Assembly (NCBI RefSeq): GCF_000143415.4
Contig: NW_003314322.1
Span: 247,435 to 311,434 of the forward strand
DNA length: 64,000 nt
Direction: 5' to 3'
Origin: Selaginella moellendorffii
Taxonomy: Eukaryota > Streptophyta > Lycopodiopsida > Selaginellales > Selaginellaceae
In this document: one piece after another, positions 46,701-58,800 of the stretch
Position numbering within the stretch: position 1 is the first letter of the stretch
How the letters are laid out: the number at the start of each line of letters is the position of its first letter
Translations under genes and position numbers: made by a program
The notes under the pieces: generated by a model
Seen by the model: only the letters and a program-made list of their open reading frames with translations
What the model was told of the DNA's origin: nothing
The model's database searches: none

Positions 46701-48968
46701 TTTTTTCTTGTTAGTGTTTTGGCTTCACATTGGATCTTGAAGGTGGTTGAAAAAGAGTGTTAATACAATGTGGATATCTGAAAATATAGTCTTTGTGATC
46801 AAGCCTTAAATATTTATTTTGCATTTTGGCAGATATCGGTGTTGGATGTTGAATATATGGGCAAAGATGTTCGATGCTTAGACATACTATTGGGTCATGA
46901 GAATTTGTGTTGAGGTGAACCTATATGAAGTTGTAGGTAAAAGGAAGTTGGTTGAGTCTTGAAAATTTGTATTTCTGGACTGAAAGTCATTTTTTCTATA
47001 GAATGGAAAATTTTCCACGAATTTTTTTAGGCTTTTCTAATGGCTATTCTATTGATCACTTTGGTCGAAAGCCATTCCATTTTCATAAGTTAGTACAAAC
47101 TAATGAAGGGGTTAGAGTTACTTTGGTTAGCTTAGGTAATTTGTATGATGCACATAAAAAGGATGCTAACTTTTGGAGCTAAGGAAATTGAGTTGGATAG
47201 AGTCTAGAGTTGGTGTAAAAAAGTGGCCATTGCACTTTTCTAGAAAGGTGAACTTTATGCCTTTTCTCTATAACATTGTGTTTGGTGGTAGGTTGCACTT
47301 TACATTTCATTAAAATTCTATGAGAGTAGTGAGCTCTCACTAATTTTAACTTAGTCTTGGTGCCCTACGCCTTGGCTGAGGATGGTGATATCCAACTTAG
47401 TTGTTGAGTTTAAAATGTTGGTACATGTACTAAAGCTTTGTTTAAGTAGAGGTTGTGTACCAATATGAGTCCATCTTGTGGTCTTCACTTTAATTTCGAC
47501 TGAGTATTAATTATGTATAGCTAGCCTCTTCAAGGCATGCTCAAAGATGGCTAGACGTGTTAGTGAGCTTATTATGGTTGAATTGAATTTGAGTAGTCAT
47601 TTAGTTTGTGCTTGTCCATGAACCTTTATCTTGTATCTAAGGTATTACATTCATGTTGGACAAATATATAACTGGATGATATAAGTTTAGTGTTTGGGTC
47701 TTGTGAAGACAAGTTAAAAAGTGATTGTTGGTTGCTTTGCAATTAATAATTGCTTGTAGACTTTGTCGAGGACTATGACACTTGCTTTGTTTGATGATAA
47801 TTTAGTAGTGTTGGGCTTGCTTTATCGAATGGTATTGCGAAGGATCGTGTTGTTAAACTTACATAGGTTTTCCATGTTGGCATGTTAACTTTACCTTTGT
47901 CGATATCATTTGGTTACGTTTAGTCTGTGGTGTTGAATTTCATTGAGTCTTGGACATGGTGATTCACTCTTTAGTGATGTGTTATCTGAAGCTAAGTATT
48001 GTCAAAGAATTGATTTCGGATACTAAGTATAATATATTTGACTTTGGTTAACTTGGTTGTTAGAGAGCTTTGAGTGGTGATTCACTCTTGCTTTCTTCTA
48101 GCTTTGTTCTAGTGTTGATGGCATTGAAGTGATGTCTTGTCATTGACATTGTTGGTATTGAGATTTAAGTGGGATGAGATGTTTCTCCATAAGATTGATA
48201 TTGAGTTTCATTAGTCTCGATTTAAATAGTGTTGATGCTTAGGTTGTAGCTTTATATTATTGGCATTCATTTGCTAATTAGCAACTATATTGACGTTCAA
48301 ATGAACTGAGTGGCAAATTAAGTTAGTTGTGTTCTAGATGGGATTGTTTAGTAGGGGTTGAGCTTTGAGCTTTTCCTTGAAAAGTGATTCAGTTGTGGAC
48401 TTTGACAGCTTTACAAGAAAAGATTTAGTGATCAATATTGAAATGTTTGAATCTTTGTTGGATTTGACTTGGGGTATATTGATCACTGATGATTCTTTTT
48501 ATATTTGTTATGAAGTGAGTTACGTCTTGCTATAGATGGATTCATGGAGGATCATTTGGTGATCAATTGTTAAGCATAACTTTGTTATGTTTAGCTTTTG
48601 GATTGATGTAGATATGCTCTTCATTAACTTTGTATTATGAAGTTTAGCTTATGGATATGTTGAGAAGGATATTGTGGGTTGTGCCATGATTTCTTCTTTG
48701 GCATTGAAGTTAGTTGTTAGTTCTTGTAAAATTTTGATCATTATTAAGCAGGACTTAGCTATAGGCTTTTTCAAGCTTTTGGTTCTTTGAGTTTTATGCT
48801 CATTGTTCCATTTGTTAGAAGTTGCTAGGAAAGGTATTTTGGCTCACTTGCTTCGATGTTGAAGTTGGCTTTTGCATCTAGCAACCATTAGTGATAATTA
48901 ACTGTCATCCAGGATAGTGTAAGGAACTGACTCCCCGAGGTGTCGAAGGCTAAAGGATCCCCAAAGGC
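43725..48968 (+). mobile_element. Long noncoding leader or decayed interior of a family-L element
   Basis: The first ~1.05 kb is similar to 61708-62718 after the other family-L LTR. No gag or pol reading frame exists over 5.2 kb. From ~45300 to 48900 the plus strand is strikingly rich in T and G, with many TTGG and GTTG words. A 94-bp-offset tandem duplication lies at 45386-45453 and 45480-45545 (TTTGTGCTTGGGCTCAT). Whether this is one element with the gag-pol that follows, or a separate decayed insertion, is unclear. Confidence 0.5.
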
Positions 48969-51900
48969 ATGACCAAAATGATAAAGAGTTCATCAGATGA
49001 GACCGAGTTTGAGATTGGGTTCGAGACTGACTCTAAGACTGAGTTTGAGACCGAGTCTGAGACCGACTTTGAGACCGAGTTCAAGATCGAGTCCAAGACC
49101 GAGTTCGAGACCAAGTCTGAGATCCAATATCAGGTCTGAGACCAAGTTTGAGACAGAGTCCAAGGTTGGGTCCGAGATCAAGTTCAAGATCGAGTCTGAG
49201 TCCGGTGGCGAGGTTCGGTCGTCCAAGGCTCGATTGGACGTGCTAGAAGGACAGTTGGCACAGACCAATGCCTTGCTGGAGACTCTCGTACGCAAGCTAA
49301 AGCGTGACGAGAAGCAGAAGAAAAAGAGAAAGACTACGGATGCTGGCAGCGCAGAAGGTGCGGACCCTTCGGCAGGGACTGAGGCAGAACCAAACAAGGT
49401 CGAACAGACCGAAGTAGAATTAGTCCCTCAGGCAGTTCCCAAGTACAAACCAAAGCCCCCACCGGTCTTCAAGGGAGTGAATGACTATAAGGTGGTGGAG
49501 GATTGGTTTTACGATATAGAGGACTACTTCCGAGTGTTGCGATTTTTGAGCTCGGAGAAGGTCCCATGTGCAAAACCATACTTGGCAGATAATGCCAAGT
49601 CTTGGTGGAGAACGACGAAGGACAACGAAGGACCAGTGGCCACTTGGGACATGATGAAGGTGAGGATCCGTGCAACATACGTTCCTCCAAATGCCACTTT
49701 GCATCTGAGAGATGAGCTGAGTAGGCTGAAGCAGACTGGAACCATCCAGGAATATGTGAATGGGTTCATGGCAAAGAGGATACTTGTCACGGACATGGGG
49801 GATATGGATGCATTCCATGCCTTCATATCAGATTTGCAAACCTGGGCTCGCGGTGAGGTGATGCACTGGAACCCGACCAACTACAAGGAAGCGTTGGATG
49901 CGGCCATCAAGGTGCATTTCAACGATAACCTGCGAAAGGGGAACACAACGAGGTCGAGATCCACGTTTAGCAAAGGGGCCAAACCAAGGGGAACGTATAG
50001 CAGGGGGAAATTCAAGAAGAGTTTCTCTAAGAATGAGTCCTCGGGGTTCCAGAAAGGCAAATCCGGTGGCCAGCGAGCGAGCACGTGGGGGAGTCAAGCG
50101 AAAAGAGACAAACCCACGGATAAGAAGGTCAAGTCGTATAGCAGCGTGGGAAACAACGTATGCTACAACTGCAGTGAAGTGGGACACTTTTCGAGGGAAT
50201 GTCCCTACCCGAAGAAGGCCAGAGCCAATATGGCCATCAAGTTAGGTGAAGTCCAAACTGAGGTATGTGATCCAGTCCCTAACTCAAAGTTACTCATTAC
50301 ACGAGCAACTTTGGTAGAGAGTCGTTCGCGACATCTACTAGCCCTCCGAGGGAAGCTCGGAGGTAGCTTTGTTAAGATCCTTATTGACACGGGTGCTTCG
50401 GATAATTTTGTGGCTGCAGACATAGTCCGGCAAGCCAGATTAACGGTGCAGCGGCTAGGCGAACCAAGGACTATAGAGTTTGTTCAAGGTAGCCAAAGCA
50501 CCGATGAGGTACTTCGACAAGTGAGAGTCGAAGTAGGGACATGGAAAGTAGACATGGATTTCACCGTGTTGGACATGGCGGGATTTGACGTGATCTTCGA
50601 AATGGATTGGTTCAATCAGTTCGTGGTAGCCCTACATGGACAAGGTAGGAACCTTGTGGTACTGGCGAATGCCCAAGGAAGAAGATCTAGGGTGGAGGCC
50701 CAGGATCTAAAGGTAGGGCAAAGCAAGGCCAAAGAATCCTGCTTAAACCTGGTGTCCACGAGAGGACAACTCACTCAAGGAACTAAGGCAGCCTTTTTGT
50801 GCTTACTCTCGGTGAAGAGTGACAAAAAGACAGGAACAGAAGAAGTACCTTTAGTGATTCAGCGGGTGTTGGACCAATTCCAGGATACCATGCCAAAGGA
50901 GCTACCGGCGAGGTTGCCCCCCGCACGACCGATAGAACATAAGATTGAGCTGGTCGAGGGTGCTGAGGCGGTGGTTCGTCCCCCCTATCATTTGAATGAA
51001 AAAGAACTCAAGGAGCTCAAGTGCCAACTAGAGGAGTTGGTGGACAAAGGGTATGTTAGGTTGAGCAAGTCGCCGTATGGGGCGCCGGTGTTATTTGTGA
51101 AAAAGAAAGATGGATCTATGCGCATGTGCATAGATTACCAGTTGCTCAACAAGTATACAAAGAAGAACAAGTACCCTTTGCCAAGGATTGAGGACCTGTT
51201 TAATAGGTTGGGAAAGGCAAAATACTTCTCGAGGATTGACCTAAGGTCAAGATACTACCAGATCAGGGTAGCTGAGGAAGATGTCGAGAAGACAACCTGT
51301 CGAACGAGGTTTGGGAGCTTTGAGTTTCTGGTGATGCCCTTTGGGCTGTGCAATGCACCGGCAACATTTTTGGCATTGATGAACCACATCTTTGTGCCCT
51401 ATGTGGATCACTTTGTGGTCATCTATATTGACGACATCCTGATCTATAGCGAAACACTAGAGGAGCATGCCAAACACTTAACGAAGGTGTTTGAGAAACT
51501 AAGGGAACACCAGCTGTATACTAAAGAGAGCAACTGTGACTTTGCTCAACAAGAGGTATAGTTTCTCGGGCATGTGGTGGGCAAAGACGGGCTCAAAGTG
51601 GACCCTGAGAAGGTCCAAACGATCCAGGATTGGGAGCGACCATTGAATGTACACAAGTTAAGGGCATTCTTGGGGCTATGCAACTATTACCGAAAGTTTA
51701 TCAGACACTTTTCGAGAGTAGCCCTGTCCTTAACAGACCAAACAGGAAAAGGGAAGATGGTATGGACAGCAGAATGTGAGGTAGCATTTGTCCACCTCAA
51801 AGGGAAGTTGAGGAAGGCTCCTGTGTTGGCATTACCAGACTTTGGTAATGACTTTGAGGTAGAACTTTGAGGTAGAACTTTAAGGTAGCTTCGGACTTTG

Positions 51901-52953
51901 CGTTAGGCGCAGTTTTGAAGCAAGACAACCATCCAGTAACGTTCTTCTCGAAGAAGTTGGACAAGGCTCAACGGAAGTGGCCTGCCCACGAGAAGGAATT
52001 GTTTGCGGTGGTCAAGGCGCTCAAGGAGTGGCGACACTACCTTGGGAGACACTTCAAGGTTTACACGAACAATGTGGCAACGAAACACTTCTTATCACAG
52101 CCCGACCTGAGAGGGAAACAAGGTCGGTGGGCCAATGCCTTGGCCGAGTTTGATTGCGAGATTCTGTACAAGCCTGGGAAGAGCAACATCGTGGCGGATG
52201 CGCTAAGTCGAAAAGCGAGCTTGAGGTTGGTGATATCCAGCGCAACAGCAACCTTCTGGGACAATGTGTGGATAGCATATGAGAATGATGGTCTAGCACA
52301 AGAAGTGTTGTTGAGGAATTTGGAGGCGCATGAAGCTCACCAAAGAGGTGAGCTACCAACGGAAGAGAAAACAGGCTATGCGGAATGCAACGGACTCATC
52401 TATTACAAGCAAACGAGGGTGTATGTTCCAGAAGGGGAACTAAGGAAAGTAGCCTTAGAAGAGTGTCATGATGGACCTTTTGCGGGACACGGCGGAGTGC
52501 CCAAGACAATGGGCTTACTCAAGAGGAAGTACCATTGGCCAGATATGGTTAAGGACGTCCAAGACTATGTAAAGACATGTCTAACATGTCAGCAGGTCAA
52601 AGCCGTGACTAAGGCTAGTGGGGGCTTGTTGCAAAGCATCCCAATTCCAGATCGTCCATGGAAATGTCTTACGATGGACTTCATTACGGGACTTCCCCCA
52701 AGCGAGGGGTTTGATGCGATATTCGTGGTGGTAGACCGATTTTTGAAAATGGCACATTTCATACCCACCACAATGGAAGTGGATGCAGAAGGTGTGGCGA
52801 AGCTATTCTTCGAACAAGTGGTTCGAGTGTGGGGAAGGCCGAAAGAGATCATCTCAGATCGAGATAAGATCTTCACTAGTAGGTTCTAGAGGACCCTCCT
52901 GGAACAGTATCGCACTAAGTTGAAATTCAGCACAGCCTATCACCCACAGACAG

Positions 52954-53000
52954 GTATGAGGTATTAAGTCAAGTTTGGTGACACTAACACTTCTTGACAG
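52954..53000 (+). other. Intron 1 in gypsy A integrase (47 nt)
   Basis: GTATGAGG ... CTTGACAG. Removal joins CAC CCA CAG ACA G to AC GGA CAA ACA GAA, giving HPQTDGQTE exactly as in other gypsy integrases; the E is the catalytic Glu. Reading through gives HPQTGMRY and a TAA. Gypsy-1, gypsy-2 and the 55.8-60 kb element have no insert here. Confidence 0.8.
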
Positions 53001-53418
53001 ACGGACAAACAGAAAAGGTGAATAGGTAGCTGGAGGATTATTTGCGATGCTATGTCTCGGGAGACCAGACCGATTGGGTAAGTCATTTGGGACTTGCAGA
53101 AATGTGTTATAACAACTCACCACATTCGAGTACCGGGGTGAGTCCATGGGAAGTCATCAATGGGCAAGCTATTGAAGGTCCTGTGGAACTCGGCGTGGCC
53201 GAGTATCATGGAGAGTTACCCGCAGTGGAGGCATTCACGGCGAAAAGACTCAACATTTGGAATCTAGTGAGGGATTCCTTGGAATGAGCTCAACAAAGGC
53301 AAACTAAGTACGCGAACCAGAAGCGCCAGGATGTAGAGTTCTAAGTTGGGGAGAAGGTGTGGCTGAACACCAAGAACCTCAGGCTACCAAGTGGGATCAG
53401 CCGGAAGTTGACCCAAAG

Positions 53419-53470
53419 GTAAAAATGCATGTATTCCTGTAAATGAATTGATCTTGAGTTCCTTAAGCAG
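53419..53470 (+). other. Intron 2 in gypsy A integrase (52 nt)
   Basis: GTAAAAATGCATG ... CTTAAGCAG. Removal joins ACC CAA AG to G TTC ACA GGG, giving KLTQRFTGTYEIEARIGKMA, the expected GPF/GPY-type region. The length and splice sites match introns of the host genes at 31-41 kb. Confidence 0.78.
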
Positions 53471-53847
53471 GTTCACAGGGACTTACGAGATTGAGGCTCG
53501 AATTGGTAAAATGGCTTACCGACTCTGACTTCCTCGAGAGATGAGGAAGATGCATCCCGTGTTCCACGTGAACTTACTCAAGCCGTATTTTGAGGATCCG
53601 CTTCGCAAGGACCAAGTAAGACCTTTACCTAAGGTTATCCAAGGGGAAGAGGAATACGAAGTCGAGGCCATCCTTAATGCGTGCAAGAGCAAGCGACAAG
53701 GACGCGAGGTGAGAGAGTTCCATGTGAAGTGGAAAGGATTTCCACACTGCGAAGCAACATGGGAACTAGAGGAGAACCTAGCAAACGCGCGAGATCTAGT
53801 GGAGGAATTTCTGCAAGGCAGAACTCTATGGGATGGAAGTGGGGGGG

Positions 53848-54262
53848 TAGAGGTACCCATACCGGGCCGTTAGGCCACGGTGTTTCGCCCCGACGTCCCG
53901 AAGCAAGTGCTGCACCCAAGGCTTGGGATTTAGAGGGTCCCATGATCAAGTCTTGTTGTACCAAGGGGTGCTAGGAACTTGGAGGCTTGGTGTGCTTGGC
54001 TGCTTGTGCCTGCGGGGAGTGTAGCCGAACCTTAAGTCCAGTCTAACCCGGGGAGGGGGATTGAGAGAGATTTGGGAATCCGTAGATGGATGGCTAACAC
54101 TCCGTTGCTCGTGCAGTGAGTAGTTGAAACCAAGTAGGACCAAGTAGGAGCTGGTACAATAGGCGAGAACCTTGGCAAGGGAACTTAGCACAAGCCAAGG
54201 CAGTGTTGGTCGGATAGACGAGGTAAGCTGGCAAATTGGAAAGGAAAAATTTGTAGCTTACA
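53848..54262 (+). repeat. 415-bp LTR-like unit, probable 3' LTR of gypsy A
   Basis: It follows the purine tract GGGATGGAAGTGGGGGGG at the end of pol and ends GTAGCTTACA. The same tract and unit occur at 55390-55804. Start is TA instead of TG, perhaps mutated. The pol frame overlaps its first 26 bases. Alternatively both are tails of a longer (~1.3 kb) LTR. No matching 5' LTR was found upstream of gag. Confidence 0.55.
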
Positions 54263-54467
54263 GTTACAAAGCATCCCAATTCTAGATCATTCGTAGAAAT
54301 GTCTTACGATGGACTTCATCACGGGACGCCTCCGAAGTGAGGGGTTCGATGCAAAATTTGTGGTGGTGGACCAATTTTTTAAGATAGCACATTTTATACC
54401 CACCACAACGGAAGTGGATGTGAAAGGTGTGGCAAAGCTGTTCTTTGAACAAGTGGTTAAAGGATTG
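54263..54467 (+). mobile_element. Duplicated gypsy integrase fragment
   Basis: Copy of gypsy A 52629-52830 (CAAAGCATCCCAATTC ... GAACAAGTGGTT) with ~10% differences, encoding parts of MDFITG ... FIPTTTEVDVKGVAKLFFEQ. It directly abuts the 415-bp unit. Confidence 0.85.
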
Positions 54468-55389
54468 TCGTGAATGTGACTTTGGGTATTAAAAGATACT
54501 TCTCAGCCAGTCCTTACCGGCACTCTTTCCTTACTGCCACGACGGCAGGAGGTCGGTACTACTAGTTCCCTTTATTAGCCCCTCTTGTCCAAGTGTTAGT
54601 AAATTGGACTTTGCATCTGTACTTGGCTAGATGAGCATAAGGAAGGAATTCCTAAGTGTCTTTTTAGCCAAGCATACTTGGCCCGGCTTGTTAATTCTCT
54701 TTTGCTCTGTCTTGCACAAGCTTGGCAAGAACCCTCACGTATTGAGATTAGTCCCTCATTATCACTGGATGATAACTTACCGTGTTTGCCAAAAACCCTC
54801 GCTATCATGCCCCTTGTGTTAGTCTCATTTCGGTCCTAAATGCTATTTATGGAAAGTGTCTAGATTCGCTCATTTGGCATATCTATGGAATGTAGAGATC
54901 AATATGAACACAATGGTGTTTGTCCCATGTCCAAATCCCATGTCGGGTCTGAGATCGAGTCTAAGATCGATTCTGAGACCGAGTCCAAAGTCAAGTCTGA
55001 AGTGGGTTTGAGATCAAGTCCAAGACCGAGTCTAAATACTAATATAGGTCATTTGGTGAAAGCCCAAAGCGTGTGTCTCTCGGGGGGGGGGGGATGCAAG
55101 GGGTTCCAAAAGTATAGTAGGGATAGTGAGGTCTAGGAGTTAGTTTTCAAGGAACTCTCTAGGTTGAGATTGGGGCTGAGGGCCCTTGGGTGGGAGTGAG
55201 CATGGGTTCGGGTGGTGCTGGAGTGGCTACCCAAGGAAGTGCTCAAGAGTAGCTCCCACTCCTAGAAGGGAAATTGACTGTAGTGCTCCTGGCTCATGTG
55301 AAATAGTGCCCCACTTGAGTACCTTGCGGCTCATTGGTCCTCACCCTTCTTAAGGGCTTGGGCCTTCCCTTCGGGATGGAAGTGGGGGG
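54468..55389 (+). repeat. LTR-like sequence related to family L (family L-prime)
   Basis: Starts TGTCGTGAATGTGAC as at 42194. It contains the GAGACCGAGTCC hexamer repeat (54945-55025), then GTGAAAGCCCAAAGCG, a 12-base G run and TTCCAAAAGTATAGTA, the same module order as family-L LTRs. Together with 55390-55804 it could be a single 1337-bp solo LTR (TG...CA). Confidence 0.55.
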
Positions 55390-55804
55390 TGAAGGTACCT
55401 ATATTGGGCCGTTAGGCCACAATGTTTCCCCACGGCGTCCTGAAGCAAGTGTTGCACTTAAGGCTTGGGATTTAGAGGGTCCCATGATTAAGTTTTGATA
55501 TACCAAGGGATGTTAAAAACCTGGAGGCTTGGTGTGCTTGGCTGCTTGTGCCTGCGGGGAGTGTAGCCAAACCTTAAGTCCAGTTTAACCCGGGGAAGGG
55601 GATTGGGAGAGATTTGGGAATCCGTGGATGGATGGCTAACGCTCTGTTGCTCGTGCAGTGAGTAGCTGAAACCAAGTACGACCAAGTAGGAGCTAGTACA
55701 ATAGGCGGGAATCTTGGCAATGGAACTTAGCTAAGGTTAAGGCAGTGTTGGTTAGATAGACAAGGTAAACTGGCAAATTGAAATGGAAAAATTTGTGGCT
55801 TACA
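55390..55804 (+). repeat. Second copy of the 415-bp LTR-like unit
   Basis: Starts TGAAGGTACC right after GGGATGGAAGTGGGGG and ends GTGGCTTACA. Similar along its whole length to 53848-54262. It borders the minus-strand gypsy-3. Confidence 0.65.
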
Positions 55805-58800
55805 CAACACTTGGGATATTGATTTCGGTACAACAATCTGTTGAGGCACCTCATGAGCATTCCTTTGCAACATCTCCCATGGAGAATAGCCAACGGCGCT
55901 GTGAAATATGTTGTTAGAACAAATTTCTACTGTGTCCAAATGCTCAACCCAGTCGTGTTGGTCCGTCGCGACATAGTACCATAGATAATCCTCAACTTGA
56001 GCATTCACACATTCTGTCTACCCATCAGTTTGAGGATGATAAGCTATATTAAACTTCAATTTGGTACCAAAAAACTGGAATAGTGTGCCCCAAAACTTCC
56101 CTGTAAATCTCTTTGAGATCTATTTGAGATCATCTCTTCGGGAAGATCTTGAAATCACACTACTTCATGGAAAAAGACTTTTGCTACTTGTTTTGCATTC
56201 ACTGTTCTCACAATTGGAATGAAGTGTGCAATCTTCAACAATTGATCCACAACCACTATCAAAGTATCATAACTCTTAGATTTTGGTAAGCAAGTGATGA
56301 AATCAAGTATGACACTCTGAAATGGCCATACTTGCAACTTTCCAGCTTGCTTCTCAATTTTGCACTTACATTGCTAGCATATAGGGTAGGAATGGACATA
56401 GTTTGCTATATCACTTTCTATACCAGACCAGAAAAATCCCTTTTTCAATGAAGCAAGAGTCTTGCATTTTCCATTATATCCCACTGCCGGAACATCATGA
56501 TGTTCCCACAGAAACAACTGTTGTAGATCTTAGAGAGAAGATACAAACTTTCTTGCTTATAAAATATAAGCCTAGAGAAGTGAAGCTTCGCATTAGTTCG
56601 ACTAGTAACTTTTGCTGCTTCGCTACTTCAATAACTCCACATGGTGCAAGATTGCCTTCACCAATGGATCACTTCCATATGAAACCCGAACATCCTCCAA
56701 CCAGTGCGAATTGATTACCGATATTGCCTAGAACTGAGCCTGACAACTTAATGCATCCGGAACAATATTGTCTTTACCAGGTTTATAAATGATTTCAATA
56801 TCATATCTAGTAAGCTTCTTTTGCTAATGAGCTTTCTTTGGCATAAGGTTTGGCTGCATAGCAAAGTAACTCAGTGTGTTACTATTTGTATAAACCTTGG
56901 TATGTCCACCCAAATAGTGTCTGTAGTGTTCCAGTGCCAACACTATAGCAAACATCTCTTTCTCGTGCGTTGGCCATCTTTGCTGGGTTTCATCTAATTT
57001 CTTCGAATAGAACACAATAGGACAACCATGTCACCTTAGCATAACACCAACCACTTTGTCACAATCTTGCTACAATACAGCACCAATATCATAGCCAGAT
57101 GTATAACAATACACTTCGAAGGGTTTATCAAGATCTGGGATCTTGAGAATAGGAACTGTAGTCAAGATCTCCTTCAACTATACAAAAGCACGTTGACAAC
57201 TTGGTGTTCAATGGAACGGTATACTACTCTTTGTTAACTTAGTCAACGGAAGAGCAACTCTTAGAAAACTCTCGAAAAACTTGTGATAGTATCCTGCCAA
57301 ACCGAGGAAGGAACGAACATTTGATATAGTGGTTGGGACTTCCCAAGACTTCACTGCTTCCACCTTCTTTGGGATCTACCTCAATTACACCACCACCAAC
57401 TATATGTCAGAGAAAGTTTATGCGCAATTGTCCAAAAGCACATTTACTTTCCTTAGCATACAGTTTGTGTTCGTGCAACTTCTAAAACACCAACTCCAAG
57501 TGTTTCAAATGATCCTCCAACATTTCACTGAAGACTAGAACATCGTCGATATATAGGACAACAAATGTGTCTAAATAATCCCCAAATATTCTATCCATCA
57601 TAGTGCTGAACATTGCCAAAGTATTGTATAGCCCAAACAAGGAACTCATAAGATCCATACTGAGTCTTAAAGGCTGTCTTCTCCACATCCTAATCTGCCA
57701 TCCATATCTAATGATATCTAGACCATAAATCAAGCCGCATAAAATACTTAGCCTTTAAGAGTTGGTCAAACAAGTCATCAATACGAGGCAAAGGATAATT
57801 GTTTTTGATCATGATCTTGTTGAGTGCCCAATAGTCAATACATATCCTCATGGTTCCATTTTTTTTCATAACAAAAAAGACTAGTGCTCCATAAGGTGAC
57901 TTGTTTAGTCAGATATAACCTTTGTCAAGAAGTTCCGTGAGTTGCTTCTTGAGTTCAGCCATCTCCTTGATGTTCAAATTTTGTAGGTGGTTTAGAACCC
58001 TCAATTCGATGATCTTAGCCCTGGTGGCAAAGATATCCTGATTCCGCACCAACAACCTTAATATCTTCTTTGATACAGGATCAACACTATCACTAATTCG
58101 AACTAAATCACCTACACCCTCAGCTTCCATCACTTGAACCTAAAAAGTTTGACATCTCTTCTTAGCTGCTTTTTGAGCAGCTCTTGTAGTCAGGAACTTT
58201 GCATCCCAATCCTTTGAGGAGCACTTTTGCAACTGGAAGGACACCTCGGGACGTCCTTCTAACTTCAACATGATACAACTTTGTCCAGCACCATAAATCC
58301 CTTTAATATATTTGTTGAAGAAATCCATACCAAACACCATCTGAAAATCTAGTACCTTCAACATTACCAAGTCCACTCTTTCTTTCCATTTGGATATTTT
58401 TATTGGAACATCACTCACAATTTTTCTGGCTACTTGCCCACCTTTTGCAAACCGGAAGTGCATGAGCAACATCTACTCAGCATTCAATCCTAACAACTTA
58501 ACTAAGTCTTTGGATATTACGTTGTGCATAGCTCCCGTGTCAATCATCATTCGGATTCGGTGTCCACAAACTAGATACATCAGTGGATCAGTGTTTGTAT
58601 TGACTATGAGAAAAACTTGAGGAAAGCAACGAAAGTAACTCACCTCCTCTTCCTCATAGTCTGCATTGACCAACTTGTCAACCCCTTTGGCTTCACCACC
58701 ACTGTCTTCCCTCATGATATTTATACGAGACCTTGTCTTATGCTTGTTAAGACATTCTGAGGACCTATGTCCTGACTCTCCACAATGGAAATAGTGACCC

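Larger units (their letters stand above)
48969..53873 (+). mobile_element. Chromodomain Ty3/gypsy element A (gag-pol), with two introns in integrase
   Basis: The likely start is ATG 48969 ([15 protein letters not shown]), an acidic repeat N-terminus. A frameshift near 49130 moves to the main frame; the ATG at 48997 gives an Arg-rich N-terminus that is probably not real. Gag domain ~49440-49900, zinc knuckle [14 protein letters not shown] (50161-50202), protease [10 protein letters not shown] (~50380), RT with YIDDILIY (~51424), RNase H (~51890-52200), HHCC finger (HDGPFAGH ... CLTCQQ), integrase core (MDFITGLPP ... SDRDKIFTSRF ... DGQTEKV), GPY region and chromodomain (FHVKWKGFPHCEATWELEE, ~53720-53780). 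Breaks are TAG 51559, a 13-bp duplication frameshift at ~51860-51890, TAG 52887, TAG 53027, TGA 53285, TAA 53342 and TGA 53524. Intervals 52954-53000 and 53419-53470 behave as introns. Confidence 0.9.

Noticed and set aside
48993-49397. Minus-strand 134-codon frame opposite the gag start
   Set aside because: A mirror of the hexamer repeat and gag coding sequence, with Leu-Gly repeats only.
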